Positions 49,555-58,630 of a stretch of 64,000 nt of DNA are shown here, piece after piece. Every line of letters starts with the position of its first letter. The stretch's first letter is position 1. The notes under the pieces were generated by a model. The model saw nothing but the letters and a program-made list of their open reading frames with translations. It was not told the origin of the DNA and searched no databases. The position numbers and the translations under genes are program-made. Origin of the DNA: Clostridia bacterium. Lineage in GTDB: Bacteria; Bacillota; Clostridia; Oscillospirales; Acutalibacteraceae. The stretch is taken from contig CAAGJN010000022.1 of the NCBI GenBank assembly GCA_900770255.1, positions 1 through 64,000 of the forward strand, given 5' to 3'.

Positions 49555-51591
49555 TTATGAACCGTAGGTCGATGACATATCGGCAACGACAGATCCGTCG
49601 CCCGTTTCCTTTTTAACTTTCGAGGAGGCGATCTTTTTCTGGAGCTCCTCATAGAAGAGATCCTCGTCTATCGGCAGCTCGATCTTCTTGCCGAGCCATG
49701 AGGACAGGTGAGCTGCGTTGGAGATAGTCAGCCCGTTGATGCCCTCTTCGCCGCGTGCGATAAGCGGTTCGCCGCGCAGGATATTCGCCGCAAAGGCGTT
49801 GAGCACTGCGACATGCTGCTCCGTGTCACGCTCTTTGACCTCGATATTCTCCCAGTGGCCGCTCGGCTTACGGAAGCCCTCTCCGGCGGTCCTGCTCAAC
49901 TCGGTCATAGACTGATCGAGGATATATGCCTTTATTTCGCCGCCCTCACAGATGAGCTTTGCGCGGTCAAGGGTTATCTCAAGTCTGTTCGTGCCGGGCG
50001 CGTCGCCGGTAGTCGTGACGAACACGCCGGTTGCGCCGTTGGGATATTCGGCATAGATGGTGACGTCGTCTTCGACTTCAATGTCGTGCCACTTGCCGAT
50101 CGAGCACTGAGCCTGAATGGCGCAGGGCATGCCTGTGATCCATTGCCACAGGTCGAGGTTATGCGGGCACTGGTTGAGCAGCACGCCGCCGCCCTCGCCG
50201 CTCCAGGTAGCGCGCCATCCGCCGGAATTGTAGTAGGCCTGAGTGCGGTACCAATCGGTGATAATCCAGTTAAAGCGGTGAATTTCGCCGTACTCGCCGC
50301 TCTGAACTATCTCGCGCAGCTTTATGTAGACAGGGTTTGTGCGCTGGTTGAACATCAGCGCGAACACCTTGTCGCTCTTCGCGGCGACCTCGTTCATTTC
50401 GCGTACACGCTTTGTGTAGACGCCCGCAGGCTTCTCACTGAGCACATGTACGTCGTGCGTAAGGCCGTATTCGACGATCGGCGGGTGAGAGTAGTGTGGA
50501 GTTGCGACAACGATCGCGTCAACATCGCCGGAGTCGATGAGCTCCTCGGCGGTGCTGTAGAAATTGATCTCACAGCTTCTTTCTTTGCATATGTTCTTTG
50601 CACGCTCAAGCTTTGCGGGGTCGATATCCGCAATAGCCGTGAGGGTGAGCTCGGGCAGCAGGCCGTCGAGATAATAGCTGAGGTGGCTCGATCCCATGTT
50701 GCCAACGCCGATTATGCCGTATCGCAGGGGCTTGACTCTTGCGACGACTTCTTTTATGCTGCTGACTGCGGCTGTGAAGGAGACGCTGTTGTCGGGATAG
50801 GTGTACTCATCCATTTTAAGCGAAAGGCTGTCATCCTTTTCGATAGTCTTGAGTGCGTCGAACACCTTGAGGTGCGGCTCGACGGAGAGAAAACGCTCGC
50901 CTGTTTTTTGATTGAAGCGGCGGATGAGTTCGTCAAAATTGGCGTCGCCGCGGCCTGCGGGAACAACCTTTTCCTCGCTGCCGATCGCGTCTTTGACATG
51001 CATATATGTGATGTATTCCTCAAGCATGCCATATGCGGGCAGGACGTCAATGCCGTTGAGAATGTAGTTCGCGGGGTCAAAAATGCCGCCGATAACGTCG
51101 CCGAGCTCGCGGTGCAGATCAAGGCACCTCTCGGGGATATCGCCGTATATACCTCGCTCGTTCTCGTGGCAGCAGAGCACGCCGCGCTCCTTCGAGTATT
51201 CTGCCATGGCTCTGACACGGCGCAAGACTTCGCCGCGGTACTCGTCGTAGCTCTCGCCTTTTGTGAAATAGAAGCTGAAAATGCGGATGTATTTTGCGCC
51301 GAGAATCTTTGCGACCTCGACGGTGTTTTTGAAGCCCTCAAAGTGGGGTTCAAAATCATCGGTTATCTCGATCTTTCCATAGTATGAGCCGATTGAGGAG
51401 ACTTTCATTGACCCCTCGTCGAGCTTCTCCTTGAGAGCCTTCGCCTCATCGACAGAGAACTCCGAGATGTTCTTGCCGTCGATCCCGCGCAGCTCCATGT
51501 GGGTGACGCCGTTTGCCTTGCAGGCGGCTATCTGACCCTCAATGCCGGCAGCCGCTTCGTCAGAGAAGGCGGAATACAGAAATCTTGCCAT
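49555..51591 (-). CDS. fusion of TIM-barrel sugar isomerase and Gfo/Idh/MocA oxidoreductase
   Basis: About 678 residues from ATG 51591. Residues 1-290 form a xylose-isomerase-like barrel (AP_endonuc_2 type): CHENERGIYGDIPERC, GGIFDPANYI and TYMHVKDA carry the likely metal ligands. Residues 305-640 form a Gfo/Idh/MocA dehydrogenase with YGIIGVGNMGSSHLSYYLDG, VLSEKPAGVYTKR and GGVLLNQCPHNLDLWQW. In most genomes these are separate neighbouring genes. The fusion suggests sequential steps on one sugar. It is the first gene of the four-gene hexuronate operon. Confidence 0.88.
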   Translation of the reverse strand: MARFLYSAFSDEAAAGIEGQIAACKANGVTHMELRGIDGKNISEFSVDEAKALKEKLDEGSMKVSSIGSYYGKIEITDDFEPHFEGFKNTVEVAKILGAKYIRIFSFYFTKGESYDEYRGEVLRRVRAMAEYSKERGVLCCHENERGIYGDIPERCLDLHRELGDVIGGIFDPANYILNGIDVLPAYGMLEEYITYMHVKDAIGSEEKVVPAGRGDANFDELIRRFNQKTGERFLSVEPHLKVFDALKTIEKDDSLSLKMDEYTYPDNSVSFTAAVSSIKEVVARVKPLRYGIIGVGNMGSSHLSYYLDGLLPELTLTAIADIDPAKLERAKNICKERSCEINFYSTAEELIDSGDVDAIVVATPHYSHPPIVEYGLTHDVHVLSEKPAGVYTKRVREMNEVAAKSDKVFALMFNQRTNPVYIKLREIVQSGEYGEIHRFNWIITDWYRTQAYYNSGGWRATWSGEGGGVLLNQCPHNLDLWQWITGMPCAIQAQCSIGKWHDIEVEDDVTIYAEYPNGATGVFVTTTGDAPGTNRLEITLDRAKLICEGGEIKAYILDQSMTELSRTAGEGFRKPSGHWENIEVKERDTEQHVAVLNAFAANILRGEPLIARGEEGINGLTISNAAHLSSWLGKKIELPIDEDLFYEELQKKIASSKVKKETGDGSVVADMSSTYGS

Positions 51592-51628
51592 TTTTGCACT
51601 ACCTTTCTTAATTAAAAAGTATAGAAAT

Positions 51629-51657
51629 ATTATATACATAAACTCCGACTATTTCAA
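51629..51657 (-). promoter_or_regulatory. promoter of the hexuronate operon
   Basis: Minus-strand TTGAAA (51657-51652), 17-bp spacer, TATAAT (51634-51629), 38 bp before the fusion gene. Confidence 0.7.
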
Positions 51658-51774
51658 GAAAAACAGGTACAGATTAAGAAATAATTGGTATATTTCAAAA
51701 TCATCAGCCGCGGCCGGGATATTTTGCCGCAGCCGTTGCATTCTTTGTTTGACTTGAAAGCGGCGAAGAATATT

Positions 51775-53364
51775 TTATATCTCCGAGATAAGCTCTTTGA
51801 ACGCCTCAGTGATAGTTGAAGCGGAGCGCTCGCCCGCCGAGACTGCTTCCTCGTAGTGATACTTTGCTACGACGCTGCCGTAGTCGTTGTCTGGGATGAT
51901 ATAGCCTATGGCGTCGTTGCAAAGGCCGATAACGCTAAGCTCCCTGCCCTCGGGGACCATCTCGCGCATCGGGGGATACTCCCAGGCGGTGCGGTTGAAG
52001 CTATCCTCTGCACCGTATGTGCCGCCGAGCAATATTTCGGGCGCGAGCTCTCCGGGGATCAGCGCGAGAGACAGCTCCTTACCGATCTCAGCATAGCCGA
52101 TCTCGCTGACAAAGCAGTAGCCGGATTTCTCACGCGCATCGCGCAGCACGGTGTTGTTGACCAACCCGGCCTTGGCCGCAGCGATGAGCACGGGGTTGTC
52201 GGCGGGGACGAAAATCTCTTTGCTGCGTATGTTGAGCACGGTCGCCGCGCGGCGCTCCTGTTCCTCCGGGATCGAGAGCAGAAAGCGGCCAATCGTTCTG
52301 CCGTATTCCTGCCAGCCCTCGCCGCCGTCGTGCTCGGTGATGCAGCCGCGCTGCTGCGCTATTGCGAGCTCCGCGCCCTGGAAGAAGATAAAGTTCTTGC
52401 CGGCCTTGTTTATCTCCTCCTCAATGCATGAGATATAGTCGGAGCTCAGCAGTGTGTTTTTTGCGCCCAGAGCGGTTGGATGAGCCGCCATGAATACGGC
52501 GACAGTCTCTCTTGAGCCGTTGTCGGGGATGAAACGCAGGCGCACGATATCTCTGTCCCAGACATACGGAGGACGCTTGTCGCGCGCGAAGTCTATTGCG
52601 TCGGTGCGAACATATGTAAGCTTTCCGCGCTGCATGCTTCCGAACGCCTCTTTTATCGCGTCGGCTGTTTTGCTGAACAGATTTTCCATGAACTCGGGAT
52701 CGCGCCCGGAAATAATATCCTGACCGCGTCCCTCCTTTGTTGCTCTTATGTTGTTTTTGAGCATCTTCGGCAGATCGCCCCAAAGCCCCTGCGTGTCGAT
52801 CGCGCTGTGGCAGTGTATCGCCGAAATATTTATTGAGACGATGTTATTTTCTTTTGCAAAATCCGCGAGCCTCTCACGGATGCGCCTGACGTCGGCGCCG
52901 GACAAGCCGACGCAGTCGATAACGGCAAAAACGACGCTGCCAAGCCCGCTCGAATCGTCAAGGCAGATGACGCGCACCGCCTGATCGTCAATAACGCCGC
53001 TCATAACGTTGGGCGGGTATGACAGATAGCCCGCGATATAGTAGTCTTTTTTATCGTAATCGTCGGGTACAAGACTGCGGCGGGCGTATCCGAGACGCCA
53101 TCTTGAGCCGCGTTTTCCGGCGGAGGCAAATTGCTCGTGCCCCGGATAGAAATTCCTGCTCTGATAGCTCGAAACATCCTCGAAATTCGGCTCGGGGAGC
53201 TTGTCGGCGAGCATACCGACCGCGCCCATTATGCCCTTGCCGACCATAGCGTCCGCGTCGCGGCGAAAGCTTTTATCGGTCTTCATTTTGCAGCAGAGAG
53301 CCGCGCCGGCACCGGCTGCTCCGGCGAGAAGCGCGAACGATATTGCGAGCTTGTTTTTTTTCAT
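51775..53364 (-). CDS. exported or membrane-anchored ceramidase-like hydrolase
   Basis: About 529 residues from ATG 53364, with GGAGG upstream. One N-terminal hydrophobic segment (about 6-24) acts as signal or anchor. The body resembles the neutral/alkaline non-lysosomal ceramidase fold: GYARRSLVPDD near the start of the domain, ISAIHCHSAIDTQG where ceramidases have their zinc His pair, AHPTALG, and LALIPGELAPEIL near the end. The similarity is partial, so a lipid amidase is only a suggestion. The gene stands alone with its own promoter. Confidence 0.72.
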   Translation of the reverse strand: MKKNKLAISFALLAGAAGAGAALCCKMKTDKSFRRDADAMVGKGIMGAVGMLADKLPEPNFEDVSSYQSRNFYPGHEQFASAGKRGSRWRLGYARRSLVPDDYDKKDYYIAGYLSYPPNVMSGVIDDQAVRVICLDDSSGLGSVVFAVIDCVGLSGADVRRIRERLADFAKENNIVSINISAIHCHSAIDTQGLWGDLPKMLKNNIRATKEGRGQDIISGRDPEFMENLFSKTADAIKEAFGSMQRGKLTYVRTDAIDFARDKRPPYVWDRDIVRLRFIPDNGSRETVAVFMAAHPTALGAKNTLLSSDYISCIEEEINKAGKNFIFFQGAELAIAQQRGCITEHDGGEGWQEYGRTIGRFLLSIPEEQERRAATVLNIRSKEIFVPADNPVLIAAAKAGLVNNTVLRDAREKSGYCFVSEIGYAEIGKELSLALIPGELAPEILLGGTYGAEDSFNRTAWEYPPMREMVPEGRELSVIGLCNDAIGYIIPDNDYGSVVAKYHYEEAVSAGERSASTITEAFKELISEI

Positions 53365-53402
53365 GTTCAAGGCCTCCGGAGAATATTTTTAATTACAGTA
53401 TG

Positions 53403-53430
53403 ATTTTACCATTTCTCAAGAAAATGTCAA
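53403..53430 (-). promoter_or_regulatory. promoter of the ceramidase-like gene
   Basis: Minus-strand TTGACA (53430-53425), 16-bp spacer, TAAAAT (53408-53403). Confidence 0.65.
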
Positions 53431-53495
53431 CCGTGATAAAACGGCGAAAGACAGCATATAAATGCCTATAACAAAGCGCGAAGGGCGGGAGCAAA

Positions 53496-54011
53496 GTGTT
53501 CGTATTTTCGATAAAATCCTCAAAACTCAAAATTGCGCTGACTGCGTTTGCGGCGGTGCTCGCCGTGGCTGCGGTCGTGCTTCTGGTGCGCCACGATAAG
53601 CCTGCCGTGAGCGACGGCGCGATAAGTCTTAAGGCCTCAAACGCCGCCGAGCGCGCCGCTTTTCTGTCCCAGTTCGGCTGGGAGGTAGACGAGGATCCCG
53701 CCGAGGTTGCGGAGGTGCTGATCCCTGCGGAGTTCGACAAGGGATATGAAAAATACAACGAGATACAGAAAGCACAGAACCTCGATCTGACGCCCTATGC
53801 CGGCAAGCGCGCGAAGCGCTGGACCTACAATGTGAAAAACTATCCCGGCTACGAGGGGCGATCGGGGGTGGTGCAAGTGAATATTCTTGTCTATAACGGT
53901 GCGGTGATTGCAGGCGACGTCTGCTCGACCGAGCTCGACGGTTTTATGCAGGGGCTCGATTTCCCGACTCAGAAGAGCGCACAGAGGGAAAATAGCTCCG
54001 CCACAGGATAA
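53496..54011 (+). CDS. DUF4830-type membrane-anchored protein
   Basis: A 171-residue protein starting with GTG (GGGAG upstream). One membrane helix lies at about 12-31, then an extracellular domain with AERAAFLSQFGWEVDEDPAE, VLIPAEFDKGYEKYNEIQKA and VLVYNGAVIAGDVCS-like sequence near the end (ILVYNGAVIAGDVCSTELDG). I recall this pattern from DUF4830 proteins of clostridia. Function unknown. It is a single gene, ending convergently with the lipoprotein gene. Confidence 0.78.
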   Translation: MFVFSIKSSKLKIALTAFAAVLAVAAVVLLVRHDKPAVSDGAISLKASNAAERAAFLSQFGWEVDEDPAEVAEVLIPAEFDKGYEKYNEIQKAQNLDLTPYAGKRAKRWTYNVKNYPGYEGRSGVVQVNILVYNGAVIAGDVCSTELDGFMQGLDFPTQKSAQRENSSATG

Positions 54012-54310
54012 AAACATTCTGCTGAGCTTAAGGCGGTTGTATATATGTTTACATCCATCTCGGCCGTCGGCTCCTGCAAGTTTAAATTTATAAAGCTGTT
54101 TTTTACATCCTTTTCCTTTATAAGGACTTGGATTATTTTCCGCTGCGCCTGCAAAAACACATTATATACCCGGCGCTGTCCCGAATTTCCGTGAATTTAC
54201 GAAAGCGCAGCAGAAGCCGAACCCGGTAAAGTAAATATACTTTACAAATTCGCGGCCAATGCAAGCAACTGTGTAAAGCTCATTCACTTTACAACGCTGT
54301 GAAAAGCAAA
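54012..54310. other. convergent intergenic region with twin dyads
   Basis: No ORF with support. Two dyads of identical form GTAAAG-N8-CTTTAC occur at 54226-54245 and 54273-54292, 47 bp apart. They lie between two convergent gene ends, so they are not in an obvious promoter. Confidence 0.5.
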
Positions 54311-54338
54311 AGCCCCGGACTCGGTTGAGCCCGGGGCT
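54305..54338 (-). terminator. terminator of the first lipoprotein gene
   Basis: Arms 54311-54318 and 54331-54338 (8 bp, GC-rich, extended by an inner CTC/GAG). On the minus strand it is followed by TTTTGCTTTTC. Confidence 0.8.
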
Positions 54339-54362
54339 GGTTTTCTGCTTGATTTCTGTTTG

Positions 54363-55499
54363 TTACTGCGGCAGTTGGGCGTCAAGGTCAAGACCCGAAT
54401 TCGGGTTCTTCCACTCCTTCATCGTGCAGTTGTAGATGAGAATATACTCGCCGTCCTTGACGGTAACATTTGTCGCCTTGTCAAAGTATCCGCTCTCCTT
54501 TGTCGAAGAGGCGGAGTCCGTCGAGTCCGTGCAGATCTCATAATACGGCTTCGCCGTACCGAGATTTGCGGCGGGGGTGAGCTGATAAGAACCGGCCTTT
54601 ATATCCTTCCCTACCTTGTACATGGCAGGGGAGTAGGTGCCGTCGCTGTTAGCTTCCATGATCTTCTGCGAATCGGTCGCCTTGACAAGCTCGCAGTCGG
54701 TGATGTGGACATAGCCACTCTGAGTGAAGGTGTAGTAGCGCGGAACATCGATGAAAGTCGGCAGACCGCTTGCGACGTTCTGAACGTACGGATCTGTGCT
54801 TTGCTTGAAGCTCATGCCCGCATATGCGTTGTTTGAGGTCTTTCTGACGATGTATTCGCCGAGCGGAATATCTCTGCCGAGCTTGTAGACGCCTGATTTA
54901 TATTTGCCGTTTGCGTCCGGACCGGGATGCTTGATGTTTGCGTTGATAGCCTTGCAGCCGTTGAGGTAGAGCTCGTAGCCGTTCTCGATCGTCACGAGGG
55001 TGTGTTCGCCGCTGATGTCGATCTCAAAGGCCTTGCCCTGCCCTTTATATTCGCCTTCCTCAAATCTGTCCTTGCCGTTCCAGACATATACGGAGGCGTT
55101 CGAGGATGTCTTGACGATGTAATACTCGCCGGGCTTAAGCTTTCCGGTGCCGATTCCGCATTTATAGTTTCCGGCAGAATTCCAGCCGTCCGTTTCGACG
55201 GTGTGCGGTGCTTCGGTCGCGCTGACGGTTGGCGCGGGAGCGACTTTCGCCTCGGTAGTGGCGGCGGCCGGAACAGAGACGGGCTTTGTCGCTTTCTCGT
55301 TCTTCTTTTCGGTGGCTGCGGCGGTGCTGTCAGAAGCAGTCGTGTCTGCTACTGTCGTATCGTTTGCCGACTCTGCAACCGCAGCGGAGTCTGACGGAGC
55401 GCCGGTCGTGTCAGTATCCTTACTGCTCTTGCAGCCCGCAAAAGCGAGTACGCCCATGAGCATGATTGCACACAGGACAAGTGATATCAACCTTTTCAT
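54363..55499 (-). CDS. lipoprotein with repeated YKxGxDIxxGxY modules
   Basis: A 378-residue surface lipoprotein. Signal peptide with lipobox-like LAFAGC and Cys23. Residues 24-105 are a Thr/Ala/Ser-rich spacer. Three modules of about 80-90 residues follow, each with a GxLKPGEYYIVKTSS-type line: near 118 (TGKLKPGEYYIV), near 205 (YKLGRDIPLGEYIV) and near 295 (YKVGKDIKAGSYQL). The gene is followed by a terminator and is a paralogue of the next lipoprotein gene. Function unknown; a cell-surface beta-rich binding protein is a guess. Confidence 0.82.
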   Translation of the reverse strand: MKRLISLVLCAIMLMGVLAFAGCKSSKDTDTTGAPSDSAAVAESANDTTVADTTASDSTAAATEKKNEKATKPVSVPAAATTEAKVAPAPTVSATEAPHTVETDGWNSAGNYKCGIGTGKLKPGEYYIVKTSSNASVYVWNGKDRFEEGEYKGQGKAFEIDISGEHTLVTIENGYELYLNGCKAINANIKHPGPDANGKYKSGVYKLGRDIPLGEYIVRKTSNNAYAGMSFKQSTDPYVQNVASGLPTFIDVPRYYTFTQSGYVHITDCELVKATDSQKIMEANSDGTYSPAMYKVGKDIKAGSYQLTPAANLGTAKPYYEICTDSTDSASSTKESGYFDKATNVTVKDGEYILIYNCTMKEWKNPNSGLDLDAQLPQ

Positions 55500-55544
55500 A
55501 ATATTTTCCCTTTCTGTTTTCTTTTTTATGTCCCATTCAACCTT

Positions 55545-55572
55545 ATTATATCAAGCGTGGGCTTTTTGTCAA
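55545..55572 (-). promoter_or_regulatory. promoter of the first lipoprotein gene
   Basis: Minus-strand TTGACA (55572-55567), 16-bp spacer, TATAAT (55550-55545). Confidence 0.75.
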
Positions 55573-55591
55573 CCGGCTGTTTTTACGGGAA

Positions 55592-55632
55592 CAATCAAAA
55601 ACGGCCGGGAGAGCTTTATGCTCTCCCGGCCG
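55592..55632 (-). terminator. terminator of the second lipoprotein gene
   Basis: Perfect 13-bp stem (55602-55614 with 55620-55632). On the minus strand it is followed by T5. Confidence 0.88.
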
Positions 55633-55651
55633 GTGCGTTTAATTCGATCGA

Positions 55652-56836
55652 TCAGGGTGTGGAATCCACGGGAGCATCGGGCGTTTCAGGATCTTTTTTG
55701 TCATCCTGCTCGCTGGGTTTTTCCTCTTCGGAAGGCTTCACCGTCGGCTTCTCTGTGGGAGATGTTGTTGACTCCTTTTCAACATAGGGAACGAGCTTGC
55801 AGTTGTCAAATTCCACATACTGGCCGTCGATGAGAGTAACAATTTCGGCGTCAACAGCATGCTCCCTGAGCTTCACTATCGAGGACTCATCATATCTCGA
55901 GTCCTTGTAGATCGCATAGACAGCGTCTTCGGAGCTTGTGTCCACAATGTACTTGCCGGCTTTGATGTCTTTGCCAACCTTGTACATGCCGGGCGCATAT
56001 TTTCCGTGGTCGTCCGCCGCGGCGACCTTCGCTTTGTTGAGGGTAATTCCGTCTGCAAACAGGACTCTGTCTCCCATTTTGAGTGTGACATAAACCGGGT
56101 AATCCGTGATGCTCGGATAGAAAGTAGTATTCTCGTTAAAATAATCGGAGGAGGAGAAGATAATGAAGCCGGGCTCGCCGTCGGTCGATCCGATGAGATA
56201 TTCGCCGGGCTCGATGTCCGTGCCGACTCTGTACATGCCCTCGGGGTATGCGCCGTTCTTATCCTTGAGCTTCTCAATCCTCGAGGCGAGGATGAATTTG
56301 CCGTTCTTTATGTGGAGCGAATATCCGTTTTTGAGGGTGACAAAATATCCGCCGGCTTCGATCGGCAATTCGCCGTCGATCGTCTCGCCTTCATATGTCA
56401 AGGTTGCGCTGACATATGCTTCAAAGCCCTCTGAGGTGTTGAGAACATAGTATTCGCCGGGGCCGATATCCTTGCCGCAGACAAAAGTTTTTTCTGTGCT
56501 GCCGACGGTGACCCACTCATTCTTTGTGACCTTGGGCGGATCCTTCTGTGTGGTTCCGGTGCTGTTATTCTTATTGACGACTTTATTGGCAGCCTCACTC
56601 GACGCCTTTTGGCCGGCCGGAGTGACTGCGCTTTTCTTTTCAACTTCCTGTGTTGCAGCCTCCGAGCTGCCCTCTGTGGGGGCTTCGTCGGTTGACTCGG
56701 CGGTGTTGTCAACCTCTGCGCTGCTCTCTGAGGGCGCGGTGCTGTCATTGTCTGTTTTCTTAGACTTGCAGCCGCAAAAGAAAACCGTAATAGCGCACAT
56801 AACAAGTGCAAGAACCGAGATTATTCTCTTTTTCAT
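55652..56836 (-). CDS. paralogous lipoprotein with YKxGxDIxxGxY modules
   Basis: About 394 residues from ATG 56836 (AAGGAAAATGAC upstream); earlier ATG codons lie in the leader. Signal peptide with Cys23 in a weak lipobox FFCGC. A Ser/Thr/Ala/Lys-rich spacer reaches about residue 110, followed by three modules with CGKDIGPGEYYVLNTS, YRVGTDIEPGEYLIGS and YKVGKDIKAGKYIVDTSS. The C-terminal tail is Pro/Glu/Asp-rich. Same architecture as its neighbour but a separate transcription unit, so the pair arose by tandem duplication. Confidence 0.82.
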   Translation of the reverse strand: MKKRIISVLALVMCAITVFFCGCKSKKTDNDSTAPSESSAEVDNTAESTDEAPTEGSSEAATQEVEKKSAVTPAGQKASSEAANKVVNKNNSTGTTQKDPPKVTKNEWVTVGSTEKTFVCGKDIGPGEYYVLNTSEGFEAYVSATLTYEGETIDGELPIEAGGYFVTLKNGYSLHIKNGKFILASRIEKLKDKNGAYPEGMYRVGTDIEPGEYLIGSTDGEPGFIIFSSSDYFNENTTFYPSITDYPVYVTLKMGDRVLFADGITLNKAKVAAADDHGKYAPGMYKVGKDIKAGKYIVDTSSEDAVYAIYKDSRYDESSIVKLREHAVDAEIVTLIDGQYVEFDNCKLVPYVEKESTTSPTEKPTVKPSEEEKPSEQDDKKDPETPDAPVDSTP

Positions 56837-56926
56837 GTCATTTTCCTTCCTTTTTTTATTTTGTATTTTCGTTTCCCTTGCGATAATCGGCATCAATAAC
56901 AAAAATGCGCATATAATCGCGAATTC

Positions 56927-56955
56927 AGTATATCAAATTTGTTAAAAAATGTCAA
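56927..56955 (-). promoter_or_regulatory. promoter of the second lipoprotein gene
   Basis: Minus-strand TTGACA (56955-56950), 17-bp spacer, TATACT (56932-56927). Confidence 0.75.
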
Positions 56956-57048
56956 TAAATTTGCTGAAAAGAAATGAGACGGTTTTGTGTTTCCCAACAG
57001 AAAGTGCACAAAATGCACAAAAATATAGAATTAAATATTACAAATATG

Positions 57049-57077
57049 TTGACATGTTTAAAACAGGCACATATAAT
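57049..57077 (+). promoter_or_regulatory. promoter of the exported PHP pair
   Basis: TTGACA (57049-57054), 17-bp spacer, TATAAT (57072-57077). Confidence 0.85.
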
Positions 57078-57120
57078 ATATAGAGAATTATAAACAAAAT
57101 TATATAACGGAGGAATTGCA

Positions 57121-58605
57121 ATGCTTAAAAGGCTATTATCGGTGCTGCTGTGCATAATTATCGCCGCGCCCACGCTGCTTTTCTGTACATATGCACAGGG
57201 AAGCGAAGCTGCGGCTGCGGAGGGAATATACTATGACATAACAGACCCGTATGCGGCCGTTGACTGGGGCACCTGGGGCACATATAAGGCTCAGCTTCAC
57301 TGCCACAGCAACGCGAGCGACGGCTATCTGCCGATTCACGAGGTTGTTGAAAGACACTATGACCTCAACTACGATATCCTCGCGCTGACGGATCACGGTA
57401 CCATAAACAAGGGCTGGAATACGGAGCCGCAGCTCGTTCCGATTCTCAGACTCATAAAATACGAGCGCACGCAAATGGCTCCGATAATTCCGCTGACTGC
57501 AGAGGAGTATGAAGCTTATACGACGGGCACTGCGGCGTCCGAGACACGCACGCACCAAAACGGCATGCTCGATGTGCCGCAGGGTATTGAGCTTAATATG
57601 GCGACCCCTGTATGCGACTGCCATCTGACCGGTTATTTTGCCGATTACGGGCAGGGACTTGCGGGCGTATACGGCGACTATGAGACTCCGTCCAGAGGCG
57701 TCAGGCGTGCGGGCGGCATATCGATGCTTTCGCACGTCGGCGAATATGTCTATCCTGACAAGGACAGCGCCGACCACGTCGGCCAGAAGGTGGACGATTA
57801 CTACGCCAGCAAGTTTGCGCGGATATTCCTTGACAACGCCGGTTCGAGCGTAGGTATGGGCATAAACAGCGCGACGGACGCACATACCCGCTGCGACCGC
57901 ATACTCTACGATCAGATACTCCAGAAGACGATTCCGAACGGCGTAGTTCCGTGGTGCTTTGCTTTTTCGGACTCCCACAATGTCAGGTCGATAAACGACG
58001 CTTATACGATGATGGTGCTTCCGCAGCTCGATATGGATAGCTTCCGCGAGGGCATGGAGAACGGCTGGTGCTTTGCGGTTTCGCACTACTCAAACGGAGT
58101 CGAGCTCAACGGCATGAAGGAGATGCCGGACTTTGATGAGGATAAGGTCAACGAAACCGAATCTTATATGCTTGACAATACGCCTCTCGTCACAAGGGTC
58201 AGCGTCGATGACGAAAATGACACGATAACCATAGAGGGAGAGAATTTTGACTCCATAACCTGGGTATCAAACTGCAATGTTATCAGGCGCGAGACGGGCA
58301 TAGAGGACGGTGTGGCTACGCTCGATCTTCTTGCCGACGATCTGCTCGATGAGCCGTATCTGTATGTCAGGTTCTATATCACCGGTGAAAACGGTATTTG
58401 CTACTCGCAGCCCTTTGTTATCAGAAGAAACGGCGAGGAGTTTGCCAAAGTCAGAGTTCCCGTAACCATAGATCTTCCGGCTGTTCTGCGAGCAACAGTC
58501 ACGGTTCTTGACTGGACATATTTCAAGTTCAATCCCATTGTCTGGGCGTTTAAGTATTTCGTGCTCGGCTACAATGTCTTTGATCATTTCTTTGATGCAT
58601 ATTAA
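57121..58605 (+). CDS. exported PHP-domain metallohydrolase
   Basis: A 494-residue protein with a signal peptide (about 1-32, hydrophobic core LLCIIIAAPTLLF, cleavage near AQG or AAA). The PHP metal motifs QLHCHSNASDGYLPIHE and LALTDHGTINKGWN follow; later GISMLSHVGEY and AFSDSHNV provide further ligands. The C-terminal 30 residues (VLDWTYFKFNPIVWAFKYFV) may be a membrane-associated tail. It is co-transcribed with a paralogue 25 bp downstream. PHP enzymes outside the cell are uncommon, and the substrate (a phosphorylated glycan or nucleotide) is unknown. Confidence 0.85.
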   Translation: MLKRLLSVLLCIIIAAPTLLFCTYAQGSEAAAAEGIYYDITDPYAAVDWGTWGTYKAQLHCHSNASDGYLPIHEVVERHYDLNYDILALTDHGTINKGWNTEPQLVPILRLIKYERTQMAPIIPLTAEEYEAYTTGTAASETRTHQNGMLDVPQGIELNMATPVCDCHLTGYFADYGQGLAGVYGDYETPSRGVRRAGGISMLSHVGEYVYPDKDSADHVGQKVDDYYASKFARIFLDNAGSSVGMGINSATDAHTRCDRILYDQILQKTIPNGVVPWCFAFSDSHNVRSINDAYTMMVLPQLDMDSFREGMENGWCFAVSHYSNGVELNGMKEMPDFDEDKVNETESYMLDNTPLVTRVSVDDENDTITIEGENFDSITWVSNCNVIRRETGIEDGVATLDLLADDLLDEPYLYVRFYITGENGICYSQPFVIRRNGEEFAKVRVPVTIDLPAVLRATVTVLDWTYFKFNPIVWAFKYFVLGYNVFDHFFDAY

Positions 58606-58630
58606 ATATAAGCTTTTCGGAGGATAAAAA

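Noticed and set aside
53969..54160. 63-codon minus-strand ORF
   Set aside because: No ribosome site, overlaps the end of the DUF4830 gene and shows no family features.
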